64,000 nt of DNA from Golubevia sp. BC0850 (GCA_012976225.1 JAAVVG010000001.1:930001-994000), one strand, 5' to 3'; positions 10,303 through 20,086 are shown, counted from the first letter of the stretch. The notes: generated by a model not told the origin, from the letters alone. Numbers and translations: made by a program.

Positions 10303-11751
10303 ATGACTCATTCACGTAAACGTAAAGCCAGTTCTTCTGCCAGTGATGAATCGGAGGAGGAGGACTACCAACCAGCAGCTCCAAAGTCAACCAATCCAAA
10401 GAAGGCCTCCAAACCGATGGATCCAGCTCGTAAAGCCTTACTGGAAGCAAGGCAACTTCGGAATAGACAATCAGCTCAGAATTCTAGAGATAAGAAGAGA
10501 GCTCATCAGGAGAACTTGGAGGGTGAGAATGCGCAGCTGAAGCTGCAACTCCAAGAGAGCGATAGGCAAAGGCTTCAACTTCAGGGAGAGGTCGGAATGC
10601 TCGGAGGAAGGGTAAAGGCTTTGGAAAGTCTAGTGGCAGAACTTCTAAAGGCTGGAGTGGGAAAATTACAGCCGGCCGGATCACAAGATGCTCTTCCTCT
10701 AAGCCAACCTCTAACGTCCACGTCCATTTCAACCTTCAACGATCAATCTTCTTCAACTTCATCCACAATCAATCACAATCTATCCACAGTTCCTTTAGTC
10801 AATCCACTGGAACCTCCAACTTCATCTCCACCGTCGTCCTCAAACCTCAATCCAATTCCTTTCAACGATACCACTCCTACACCTTCTCTACTTCCTTCCT
10901 CAACGATCGCAGCGCCCGACGATACCCCCCCTAACTTTCCTTCTCAACTTTCCTCTTCGTCATCTACTCAACTCTATGGTACTCGTCTTCCAGCAGCGGA
11001 GACGACAAGGTCGTGGAAGTTCGCTTTACAAGCAGCCCGCCTCCTTCCCCAGCAGCGGGTACCTACGCAAGGAGAAGAGAGTTTGACAACAAAGAGGAAG
11101 AGAATGGAATCTCTGGATTGGAATCGTCAAATGGCAGCAGCATCGTCAAGAGTGGGATCTCAGACGAAGGAAGAAACGGTGACATCAACGAATGGAACGG
11201 ATTGGTCTCAACAAGAGGAAGCTCAAACCCCATCAGCCTTCATGGAAATGGAGAATCAAGATCCATCGAAAATGACGGAACAGGATATGGATATGGATGC
11301 TCTCTTAGCTCAGATGCACGTGGAATGGCAGATGGAGAGCGATCTTTTGGATCTGGATTGGGCGGATTGGAAGGAAGAGGATTCTCAAGTAAAGGATCTA
11401 ACCCCAACGGAGATGGAACAGGAACTCTCGTCTATTCAAACGACAGCTCCTTCTTCAACGACGACAATAGCAAGAGAGCCACTACTTCTCTCAACTTCTT
11501 CCAAACGCAAACCTTGGAGTCAACGCAAGCGTCAGAGGAGCTCCTCGACCTCAACGATCAACTCGCTACTTGGCTCGAAGACTGCATGGCCTTCTCCATC
11601 AGAAAACGTCAGCAGACACAAAGAGAGGACAAATGTCAGGATCAGAGTCAGAATTCCGAGGAGAGCAAGGTCCAAATTGGACAAGAAAGGCAAAGCAAGA
11701 AGGAAGAACGTCAAAACGTCGAACAAACCTCAACCTCAACCTCAGATTTAG
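10303..11751 (+). CDS. Unspliced translation product of the HAC1-like gene
   Basis: Without the predicted Ire1 splice the same start codon gives a 482-aa protein. It shares the first 230 residues, including the bZIP, and then diverges. Its own tail is strongly basic near the end (SQRKRQR, RIRVRIPRRARSK, KKGKARRKNVK) and lacks the acidic region of the spliced form. In XBP1 and fungal Hac1/Cib1 the unspliced product is unstable or inhibitory; whether that holds here is unknown. The region 11053-11751 is open in both frames and would be read in both forms. Confidence 0.6.
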   Translation: MTHSRKRKASSSASDESEEEDYQPAAPKSTNPKKASKPMDPARKALLEARQLRNRQSAQNSRDKKRAHQENLEGENAQLKLQLQESDRQRLQLQGEVGMLGGRVKALESLVAELLKAGVGKLQPAGSQDALPLSQPLTSTSISTFNDQSSSTSSTINHNLSTVPLVNPLEPPTSSPPSSSNLNPIPFNDTTPTPSLLPSSTIAAPDDTPPNFPSQLSSSSSTQLYGTRLPAAETTRSWKFALQAARLLPQQRVPTQGEESLTTKRKRMESLDWNRQMAAASSRVGSQTKEETVTSTNGTDWSQQEEAQTPSAFMEMENQDPSKMTEQDMDMDALLAQMHVEWQMESDLLDLDWADWKEEDSQVKDLTPTEMEQELSSIQTTAPSSTTTIAREPLLLSTSSKRKPWSQRKRQRSSSTSTINSLLGSKTAWPSPSENVSRHKERTNVRIRVRIPRRARSKLDKKGKARRKNVKTSNKPQPQPQI

Positions 11752-12098
11752 GAAATGATTTCGACACTCTCACTTCTACTTACGCCCCAACGGAAACCTT
11801 TCGATTTGGGTCTCACCACGCTCAAGCTGTTGATGAGGAAGCTCAACTTCTCCTCTCTCATCTAAACGACAACAGCCTCTCTGGCGATTCAATTCCTTCT
11901 CCTTCTTCTTTCATTGACCTCGATTTGGATATCGATATGTCTACTTCAAATGGAATGGATCTTGGTAATGCTCTCGATTTGGAATTCAACAATGGAGGAG
12001 GTCTTCAAGGTTCAGCTCCTCCTTCTGCTTTCATTTCAAATCACTACTCTTCTACCGTCTCTCAAATGGAATCAAGCTGGTCTGGAATCTTCGCTTAA
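10303..12098 (+). CDS. HAC1: HAC1/XBP1-type bZIP unfolded-protein-response factor (predicted Ire1-spliced form)
   Basis: Transcription activator of ER-stress genes. Exon parts are 10303-10993 and 11053-12098, giving 578 aa. The basic region (LEARQLRNRQSAQNSRDKKR, about residues 47-66) has the N-x7-R bZIP core with the Ala-Gln pair typical of Hac1/XBP1 rather than the AAxxSR of most bZIPs. A Leu-rich zipper follows to about residue 118. The bZIP frame ends at 11751, but removing 59 nt with non-GT-AG ends (10994-11052) joins it to a second frame. That frame encodes a Ser/Thr-rich region and an acidic, hydrophobic C-terminus (FIDLDLDIDMS, SSWSGIFA) of activation-domain type. Both cut sites are CAG|CAGC heptaloops, as Ire1 needs. 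The splice is inferred from sequence and known biology of the family. Confidence 0.8.
10994..11052 (+). other. Predicted 59-nt unconventional (Ire1) intron
   Basis: The intron starts CAGCGG and ends CCCCAG, so it is not a spliceosomal GT-AG intron. The 5' site is a seven-base loop CAGCAGC (10991-10997) on an 8-bp stem of TCGTCTTC with GGAGACGA (one G-U pair). The 3' site is the same loop (11050-11056) closed by CCC/GGG. Both loops fit the Ire1 consensus CNG|CAGN. The length of 59 is 2 mod 3, as for XBP1 (26), Cib1 (65), hacA (20) and HXL1 (56), and it is the residue needed to enter the downstream frame. A 10-nt direct repeat, CCAGCAGCGG, at both ends makes the product the same for any cut inside it. 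Confidence 0.78.
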
Positions 12099-13005
12099 AC
12101 TCTCCCCTTTTTTTCCGTCCTGTAAATCTTCTTCGACCCCCCCCCCCCACACCCTCCTTTCAACTTCTTCTGTTAATTCTCTCTGTTCCCTTCTCACCAC
12201 TCTGTTCACACACGTCAGCTGAGCTGTTTCTTTCCTTCCGACCCTGTTTCTATATCCCTTTGTAACAATTCTTCTCTCTTGTAACCTGCCATGACTCAGA
12301 TACTCAGATCATACTTTCTTCAACTTCAATTTTCAATGTACTTCCTCCCCGCCTACTTCCTGTAGCCGCCTCGACCCTTTCCAACGATTCTACTCTTTCC
12401 AGAATTGCTTTGCGGTTCCGGCTACCCTCAATTACCCATTTCCAATTGGAAAGGAAGAGAGATAAATCCGATTCGACTCCCTTTTCAACATTCCTGCGAA
12501 GAAGGCGGGCGCAATTTTAATACGCGAGGTGTTCAAGGTGGTACTTCTTCTTGCCGCGTCCGAACAAGTTCCAACGAGAGACGCCACCGCTTCGGTTTTG
12601 GAAGCACAAGGTAAGATAGAAAGTCTTGATTAATCAGCTTGGACCTGAGGCCTTTACGAATTTCGAGGACAAGGTCGTCGAACGCCAATGACGATCATCG
12701 ATCATCCCTTGAACTCTCTATTCTTCCCAATTTTGCTATCGTCGCCCCAATGGTCCCACGGATTTATGCAGTCGCCTAATCAAAGGAAGTCTTCGGAACC
12801 CGGGGTTGCCTAAACTACGTTTCATTTTAAGGAACCCAAATCTTTGTTTATAGAAGGCTGAGGCGCTGGGCAGGAGAGAACTCCCTCTCCCCTTTTAAAC
12901 AAGTCAAAAAAAATTGATTCTACTTTGTTCCTTCTACTCGATCACTCCCCTTTCCTGTGAATTCAGTATCCTAAAGCGCAATCAGCTCAAATCTCCGTTT
13001 CAAAG
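12099..13005 (+). other. 3' region of HAC1-like gene and upstream region of the bHLH gene
   Basis: There is no coding region. It starts with pyrimidine-rich 3' UTR including a run of nine to ten C. ACACGTCA at 12210-12217 is the reverse of TGACGTGT, close to the UPRE core. A purine/AT-rich stretch precedes the bHLH start. No RNA gene was recognised. Confidence 0.45.
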
Positions 13006-14247
13006 ATGTCATTTCAAGAGACTTCCTATCAAGATTACAGATTCCCATCTTCACAGTCACTCGACGAAATCAACTCAACTCAACACTATCAGCCGCATGT
13101 TCCCGAATCATCTGGCTCAAGGCTTTTAAGTAGGATAGAAGCTCCTCCACCCATACTTTTACCTACAAACAAGCCTTCCCATCAACCGTGGCAAGGTCCA
13201 ACTCCAACTTCAAAGTCGTCAGGCCTAGACCTCAGCGGAGATTCTAGAAGTAGTAAAGCTTCATCTACTACATCGTCATCTGAGAGTAAGCTTCCGAAAG
13301 CAAGGAAGATGCAAGCTCCAAAGCAGCTTCAGGAGAGAGGCAAGAGAAAGCCTCTGGACAGGACCATTCACAACGCTAGCGAGAGGAAACGTAGAGGAAA
13401 CCTGAACAACCGCTACCAGGTGAGTAAAAGAGAAAGAAGGTATCTCAGTCTTCCTGGGTTTCAAGAACTGGGCGCGTTTGCTCGATTTCCCCTGGGCTCC
13501 TCTGTGCACCCCTTTATCTGACCTTGATCTGTCTTCTTCTTCGCCCATGACCTTCAGGAACTCGCCGCTCTCCTACCCTCCCTCTCAAGAGTGAAACGAA
13601 GCTCAAAGCCTCTGATAGTCAATTCAGCTCTCACTTTTGTCGAAGCAGCTTTAAACACCGAGACGCTATGGCGTCGAAATCTCGAGGCGCTTTCAAGTGA
13701 AAATGAGATCTTACGGAGTTTACTTAATGAAGAACGTTCGAAATCAGGTTTAGAACCCATCACTTCTCAAATAGCAATTGAAATCCCTAGACCCCTATCT
13801 GAAATTGGAGTTGGAGATGAAGATGGAAGTCAAGAAGGAGAAGGTGAATTCGAAGAAAGGTCACCTTATGATATCATCCACAGAAGCATCTCAGATGAAG
13901 AAGGAACTTTCTCAAGTAACGGTACGACGATTTCAGACAGCCAACTAGAGAAAAGTTTCAACCATCAAGATTGGGATAATCAAAGTCAATTTTCTGATTT
14001 GACTACACCGGTTGCAAGTCATTTCCTCAGACCACCACCTCATGTGATGTTACCTATTAGATGTCATAATACTTCTCACTTACCAACTCCAATTTCAGGT
14101 TCAAGTTCAAATCATTTCTTTCAATCTCCTAATGATGGTTTCGCTCCTGAAGAACTCAATCAATATGCTACTCATAGAAGATCTACTTTACCGATGTCTT
14201 TTCCTTCCCATTTTAATCATTATTCTCATTATCCTCAGAACCTTTAA
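13006..14247 (+). CDS. bHLH transcription factor
   Basis: Two exons, 13006-13419 and 13558-14247, giving 367 aa. The intron (GTGAGT...CAG) falls inside the helix-loop-helix. The bHLH spans about residues 120-170: the basic region RTIHNASERKRRGNLNNRYQ has the H-x3-E-R-x-R-R pattern of E-box (CANNTG) binders, and helix 2 reads KPLIVNSALTFVEAAL. The N-terminal 110 residues are Ser/Pro-rich and disordered. After the domain comes an acidic patch, then a His/Pro/Ser-rich tail. Related fungal proteins include general class-B bHLH regulators; I cannot assign a specific orthologue. It lies directly downstream of the HAC1-like gene on the same strand. Confidence 0.85.
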
Positions 14248-14620
14248 TATCATACCCCCACCACCCCCAAAACCTTTGTTGTAAAAAAGTAGTTAGAATT
14301 GCCATCTCGTGATTCTTTTGATGTAAAAGAGAAAAGGAGAAGTGAAAAGAGAAAAGAGAAAGAAGAGCAGGTAAAAAATCGTGAAGGTTGGGTGAGACTA
14401 AGAATCGGTTCGTCTGATGTTAAAGATTGTCCGATCCCGTCTGACTTGACATTAAGTGTTTTTTGAGTTTTGTAGAGATCTCTGTAGCACAGCGATTGGA
14501 AGAAGCGAAGAGAAAGAATCTAGGATGGGGAACCGAAGGAGAAATAGCGAGAACAGGGATGGGTATTTACAGGTTCGAAAGCGAGAAGTCCGTTTGTGAT
14601 ACTAGATAGAGAAGTCAGAT
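14248..14620. other. Convergent 3' regions, no gene seen
   Basis: This lies between the 3' ends of the bHLH gene (+) and the CYSTM gene (-). Its A/G-rich sequence is consistent with 3' UTRs. Confidence 0.45.
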
Positions 14621-16218
14621 CTAGAACATACAATCTAGACACATTTCCTCTGGAAAAGATGAAGAGAGAATAGGTGGAAAGATTAGTCAGACAGAATGAA
14701 TGCGAGAAGTCAGAAGTGTCTAGATTTGAATCAAGGTCGCTTCTACTCACCAACACAACAGCAAGCGCACATTCTGTTCGAGTGAAAAGATCGAGGAAGG
14801 GAGAGAAAGAAAAGTCAGAGAACTGAAACTCGAAAAGAAGATCTCGAGTCAGATGGTTTCTTTTCACCTACCCCACTAGACAAGCACAACAACCTGTGAG
14901 AGTAAAGGATTTTTTTTGGATGACGTCGAGGTCAGTAGAAGATAAGAGGGGAGGGTCGACCAAAGCCATTCACTTCGTAGCATCAGAAGCAGTGCTGAAA
15001 TTGTCGTGCTACTCACCAGTTGCAGCACCCGCTCCTCCTCCACCTTTCTTTTGAGGTTGTTGAACATAGACCTAGGATCATCGAAAAGGGAGTTCAGAAG
15101 GTCAGGTTGATTCCAAAAAGGGTGTGGCTTGTCTTGAACATGGGAATCTCACGTCCTCCGCTCCAATCCCACCTTCTACCCTCGAAAGAGACAACTTTTT
15201 AAGATTCCGAATAGGATCTACTTCAAGAGCTTGCAGGAGAATGGGTTCTCTCAATCAGCATTCGACTTGAAGCCAAGCTTCCCCCCCCCCTCTTGTAATC
15301 CCCTCTCCTCTTCTTTGACCCTGGCCTCCAAGAAGTCGGGAGAGAGAGAGGATCTTCTCCAAAAGTACTACTCAGCTACTACTTGAAATGAAACTCCCAA
15401 CGCCTTAAAAGCTCTCTTACTGCTCTACCTCTCCTACAGATCCCGCGCCGGCTTGCGTTGTGATCCCCGCAGCGATTAGAATTTGACGTTATTAGAAACT
15501 CACAGGTTGAGGCTGTTGGTTAGGGTAGTACCCTTGTTGCTGACCTCCATAGGCTTGTTGAGGGGGAGGAGGCTATGTGGAACATTAAGAGGGGGAAGTT
15601 AGTCAAAGAGAGAGCTCAGCCGGCGGTTCCTAGAGACAAACAGAGACAACCAACTCAATTCCATTGGGATTGATCTGAGCTATTGATGACTTACGTAGTA
15701 CTAGAGAAGAGAAGAAGAAGCGGGGAGAGAGAGAGAAAGAGAGGGGTTGGTTGAGTGAGAATAGCTGGAGCTTGATTGAACTCAGAGTCTCGACTTTACT
15801 TACGCCCTGCTGTTGCTGACCATAACCTTGATTCTGCTGAGGATATCCTTGTTGAGGATATCCTTGCTGTGGGTAGCCCTGCTGTGGGTAACCTGGGGAA
15901 AGGAAATGGATAGCTTCAACTTCAGCTACTGTGCCATCTCACTTTGCTTGAGGTTTGAAGTCTGTCGGCTGAGTCTTACCTTGTTGAGGTTGTTGTTGAC
16001 CTCCCCCGTAGTACTAATTGAAAGAAGAGGAAGAAAAAGGGGAAAGAGAGAGAGGAATCGATGAGCTTTCGAGGTTGGACGGACAAAGACTTGCATGGCT
16101 TGGATCATGGATGGCAACTTGAGCTTTTTGATGAGAACCAGTTATGGATGTCCAAATTGATACTGGAGGGGCTAAATTTTTGAAGACAAAGAGATCCACT
16201 TACATCTTTAGCAGACAT
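14621..16218 (-). CDS. CYSTM-family Gln/Tyr-rich tail-anchored protein
   Basis: Nine tiny exons: 16204-16218, 15980-16013, 15804-15892, 15695-15700, 15504-15572, 15017-15071, 14872-14893, 14751-14773 and 14621-14649, giving 113 aa. After MSAKDYYGGG come four GYPQQ repeats, then more QQ, GYY and PPPP segments and a basic QPQKKGGG linker. The C-terminus carries the Cys-rich module GCCACLVG-MCACCCVEEMCLDCMF, a close match to CYSTM proteins, which anchor in the plasma membrane and are linked to stress or metal tolerance. Every join keeps frame, and the motif emerges only after splicing four exons. Exon 4 is a 6-nt micro-exon (Tyr-Tyr); skipping it also stays in frame. Intron 5 is unusually long (432 nt). 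One donor is GTAGGT. Confidence 0.82.
15833..15892 (-). repeat. 15-nt tandem repeat encoding GYPQQ
   Basis: Four tandem units in exon 3 of the CYSTM gene, each encoding Gly-Tyr-Pro-Gln-Gln with synonymous differences. The array is expected to vary in copy number between strains. Confidence 0.75.
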
Positions 16219-16355
16219 GTTGTTAGAGGATGAAAAGTAAGTAGGAAGTTGGGAGTAGAGATAGATTGTCAGATTCTGGAACCTCCCAAGCAACAAGTTC
16301 TCGTTTCTCTCTCCGCCAACACAGCCACTTTTGTCAACTTCTTCTTTGAAACTGG

Positions 16356-17409
16356 ATGACCAATCCACAAGTTTTATTTCAAACTCTGCAATCTCTGTGG
16401 AAGGAAGAACTTTCTTCAGAGCAACCGGATTTCCCGAATTCTCTCTTCTCTCTCTTCTCACCCATCATTTCAGTTCTTCTACTCCTATCATCTCCGTCTT
16501 ACCATCAACCTAACTCCTCAACTCCTTCAAATTCAATCCAGTCCTTTTTCGATTTCTGCCTCGAGGCTCAGAGCGGCTCACATCAATCTTGGGGTCAAGA
16601 TCAGAGATGTCCAAAGAGACTCGACCACCTTTTCAAGCGAGGCGACTTGAAAATCTCCTCAAAGGGAAGCAGTTCTAAAAGAGATCTAGTTGAAAAAGAG
16701 ATTTCTGCTTTGATCTTAGCCCTACGAATGAGAGAAGCAATGGTCAAATCATGGCCTTGTAAGTCTTTCTTCTTCGTTTCCAGCGAAGGGGTTTTTTCTG
16801 ATGTGCTGCTCTTTTCTCTTCTCAGTGATTGGATTCCCAAAGGTCATCTCTCCCTTAGGAGTTTTTACAAGCCATTTCGAGTTTAAGTTTCCAGGTTTAG
16901 GCGATTTGTTAAAAGAAATCGAAACTCGACCTCTTCAACTTTCCAATTATTCAACCTCAACTTCCGAAGAACCTTCTAGAGGTTCATCTCTCTTCCAATC
17001 AACATATTCAAGACATTCAGAAACAGTGTTAAAGTCTCTCAATCATTCACATCCTTCTTTACCTTCAAGTGCTTTAGACTTAATCTACCAACCTCTACTC
17101 TCTGATGATTCAGTCTTATCTCCTCATCCTTTTAGCACCAGTCTTATTTGTCTTGCTATTTGTATGGCAAGTGGATTGGAACCTCAAGCAAAAGGACACT
17201 TCGGTGGGGCTAAGAATTGTGTTAAAGTCAATGAAGAGAGAAAGGCAAAAGGAGAGAAAGGTTTGGAAGGGGTTGATTTGAAGGTTGTTCTTTTAGTTAT
17301 AAAAACTACTGCCTTCATGGTGGAAAAATTGAAAGTCGGACCAAGGTTCAGTTATTGGAAATGGTTGCCGGAAGAAGTTAGCGGGTTTCTTGAGAAGTTG
17401 GGAAAGTAG
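16356..17409 (+). CDS. Carboxymuconolactone decarboxylase/AhpD-like protein
   Basis: Two exons, 16356-16758 and 16826-17409, giving 328 aa; the start could differ. The spliced junction gives REAMVKSWPLIGFPKVISPL, which resembles the fungal AhpD/CMD-like fold core (helix LREALLKTW-x-x-GIPRVI). EKEISALILALRMREAM precedes it, and Ala/Leu-rich helices follow. The C-terminal part has LICLAICMASGLEPQAKGHFGGAKN, a typical CMD helix pair. I do not see the CxxC of peroxidase-active AhpD, so enzymatic function is unclear. Its start is about 140 bp from the divergent CYSTM gene. The family assignment is by motif memory and moderate. Confidence 0.55.
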
Positions 17410-17509
17410 GGAGGAGGGTTATAGAAATCATAGAATTGTCATCGTCATCAAATCATTTCTCTTTACATCAAACACAAAAAACCTTCATCTCATCTCATTT
17501 TTCAATCAA

Positions 17510-17855
17510 TTACAATTTCAGAGTCTTTTCCTTACTTGAGGCATTCCCCATCACGTGGTAGTAGTCTTGTACATGCTGTTGACTTTCTGGTGCTTCCATA
17601 AGCCAAAGTTCTGGCAAGACCTCCTCTTCGTCATCTGAATTTGGATCATATCCCGAACATTTGAAGCGAAAATCGTAATCTAAACATGAGAGCATCTCTG
17701 CTCGACCTCCTGGACAAATTCTAAGAGGAATAGACTCTACGTATTGGTTTCCGGTGAAAGCAGTTGAGAAGGTATGAGGGCTAAGGTCTCTTCCTTCTTT
17801 ACCGAGCTTAGATAAATTGTTCCAGCTTCTCTCCAGGTAGAGACTACATTCGAAA
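17510..17855 (-). CDS. 3' exon of an unrecognised, possibly F-box-like gene
   Basis: An open 115-codon exon preceded by an in-frame stop and an AAAG acceptor, ending TAA. It encodes ECSLYLERSWNNLSKLGKEG, then NQYVESIPLRICPGG, an acidic SDDEEE patch and a HVQDYYHVMG tail. Codon use and residues look genuine. An upstream exon probably lies in 17877-18197 (LGLWLDLLPHLFRNLDWKMI, reminiscent of an F-box helix), but I could not find donor and phase that join them, nor a start codon. It lies about 100 bp downstream of the sirtuin stop. It could be a decayed gene. A related peptide occurs at 23630-23767. Confidence 0.35.
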
Positions 17856-18297
17856 CTTTAGTCTTTTTCTTCTTTTCTAATGACTTGAACTCCTGGGTAG
17901 CATACTAAAGCTACATCTCATTTCTAGCATCAAATCTGACATTGTATATGTGAACTGTTTTGGAGAATAAACCATTGTAGCAACGATTGTAGCCTTGACA
18001 AGTGGAGCGAATCTGGATGAGAGCGAGTTGATCATTTTCCAATCCAGATTACGGAAAAGATGAGGCAGGAGGTCTAACCACAGTCCTAGCTTGTTGGAGA
18101 AACGATTAATGTTGGTGGCTTTGGGTTCGCTAGACTTCCATTGGCAGCACTCGAGAAAACAGACCCGGCTCGTGTGATCCACACGAAAATTGTTCAAAAG
18201 TAGACAGAATCAGACAGTAGGAGTGTGTCGGTGGCAAAGGAAGATGTCTCAATTCAGGATCTCTTCCGAGAGAAAGAGATTCCTCGTCCAGAACCTC

Positions 18298-19511
18298 TCA
18301 TTGGACATCAAGAGCCCAACCAAGAGTCTCTTCAACTCCACCCTGAAAAACCCAGTCGACTATTTCCCTTCCAGCGACTTCTTCATCCGAACTTCCACTT
18401 CGTTCGAGATTGAAGACAGCGACTTCCCCGCCATTAGATTTGACCTCTGAAGCAAAAGAAGCTGCCGGATAAACAGTTGATGAGGTTCCTAATACTAGGA
18501 TTAGATCGCAATTGGAGATTAGATCGGAAATCTTAGGGAGCAGAGGGATGGACTTTTGAAAATGGACGGCGAGAGAAGGACGAGAAAGATAGAGAGAACC
18601 TCAGCCGGAATCCTCAGTCTCTTTCTCCTGAGAGTCCGAAAGAGCTCACTTGCAAGATTCCGGAGTTTTTTACTCACTTCTCCAAACCAGACTGTTTAGA
18701 CAGATGGACGTAATCGACCGAAGGGAGGGGTAAACGTCTTCAGCGCTGACGACTCCGCTATCAAAGCCCTCGACTCATTTCTACTCACCGACCCCAGGTC
18801 TCAAAAGTCCGCCACAGCCAGCCTCCTTACATCTAGGAAGATCTTCCACTCGAGTCGGAGAATAAGTCTTGGTTTGATCCTCGGTTCCCTGGAGCGACGG
18901 ACAGATTGGAGAGTCGAAATTGGGCCTCGTGGAACGACAAGAGGTGCAGATCGTTTTGAAAAGTGACCCATGCCTGGAACCAAATCAAGAAAAGAGCAGT
19001 CTTTAGAGAATGCAAATCTGATCGGGGATGTCGTGGGACTTCAGAGTGGGAGCATCGCTCCCACTCACATTTCTATCAAACTCTCTTCATGCGTGCTTGC
19101 CGAACCTGTGCTTTTGAATCTAGCATCTTCAAAAGCTCTAACAGACAGTCCATCAACATTCTGAGTGATCAAAGAAAAAGATTCCTTATCTATCTGATTC
19201 GGGAAGACCTTCTCCCTAGTCTTTCTGTCGTTCATGAGTGTGGCTATCGTCCTGTGAGCTGGGTTTGGCTTAGCTTTCAAGCACACTTCTCTCCTCATAT
19301 TATAAAATTGCCAGACTAGAGAGGGATCCTTTCGAAAAGCTTCTGGAGTTGCCAGAGACAGAGCGTCATGAGTTCTCCAAAGGCCTCCTGCTCCTCTAAA
19401 CGTAGGAATTCCTGAAGCTGCTGATAGACCTGCTCCAGCGATGGCCAGTGGATATTTGGATTGAGATAGTGCCTGTCGAAAGGAAGAGAGTTGAGCCATG
19501 TTTTCTTGCAT
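18298..19511 (-). CDS. SIRT5-type (class III) NAD-dependent protein deacylase
   Basis: Four exons: 19069-19511, 18789-18973, 18678-18691 and 18298-18552, giving 298 aa. The first ATG (19511) gives [10 protein letters not shown]; a second lies 12 nt on. NAD site: [21 protein letters not shown]. The class III Tyr-x-x-Arg pair is kept ([10 protein letters not shown]), predicting removal of succinyl, malonyl or glutaryl groups from lysine. TQNVDGL, the catalytic His ([14 protein letters not shown]), zinc Cys pairs CTSC and CKEAGC, VVWFGE, and [13 protein letters not shown] follow in order. Exon 3 is only 14 nt (V-W-F-G-E). No strong mitochondrial presequence is seen, so cytosol or nucleus is possible. 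It is divergent from the flavin-reductase gene. Confidence 0.92.
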
Positions 19512-20086
19512 TGTGTTCGGGAGAGAAGGAAGGTGTGGAAGCTTGGATCTTTCTCTCTTACTCTTGCCCACAACACTCAAAGTCGCTTCTATAGCAGAGA
19601 CCGGAGAGTCAAGAAAAAGTGCCTAACCTTCAACTCAGAATCGTAGATCTAAGAATCGAGTCGAGCCCAGTATAGGCATCATAGGTGAACGGAACGGAAA
19701 GGTGAGTTGAGATGGTCCAGCTGATTGAGAGGAGTGAGAAGGGAGAAGCGACCTAGGAGACCAGAGGAAGCAGACAAGACAGAGCAAAGCAATACTCCTG
19801 AATGCTGGTCAATGATTCAAAGGTACTACAGGGAAGAGGGAGAGAGGAGAGGCCTAATCGAGAGAAGACAAGTTTGCAAAGACAGCAGCTTCACTCCACT
19901 TCTGCTGCTCGTACATGCTTTCATCAGTCCTGCAACCGCTCGTTTGGGTAGAATGAAAGAGAAACGAAGCTTTTCTTGGTTCTGCTAGTTCTGACGCAGG
20001 TCATACTCGTCTCTCTGTACCTACTATCCAGGACTTCCCACCACTATCATTCTAGCTCTATCTCTTCTACCTATCCTCTATCTGCC
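19512..20086. promoter_or_regulatory. Divergent promoter region, sirtuin / flavin reductase
   Basis: 575 bp between divergent genes. Open frames here lack motifs. Pyrimidine-rich sequence just before 20087 is probably the 5' UTR. Confidence 0.4.

Noticed and set aside
11028-11040. CAAGCAGCCCG as an alternative Ire1 3' site
   Set aside because: It gives AAG|CAGC, lacking the C of the CNG|CAGN loop, and no closing stem is visible.
11013-12098. Second frame as an independent overlapping gene starting MEVRFTSS
   Set aside because: Its first methionine lies inside the predicted Ire1 intron, and the frame is entered naturally by the 59-nt splice from the bZIP exon. A separate gene is not needed.
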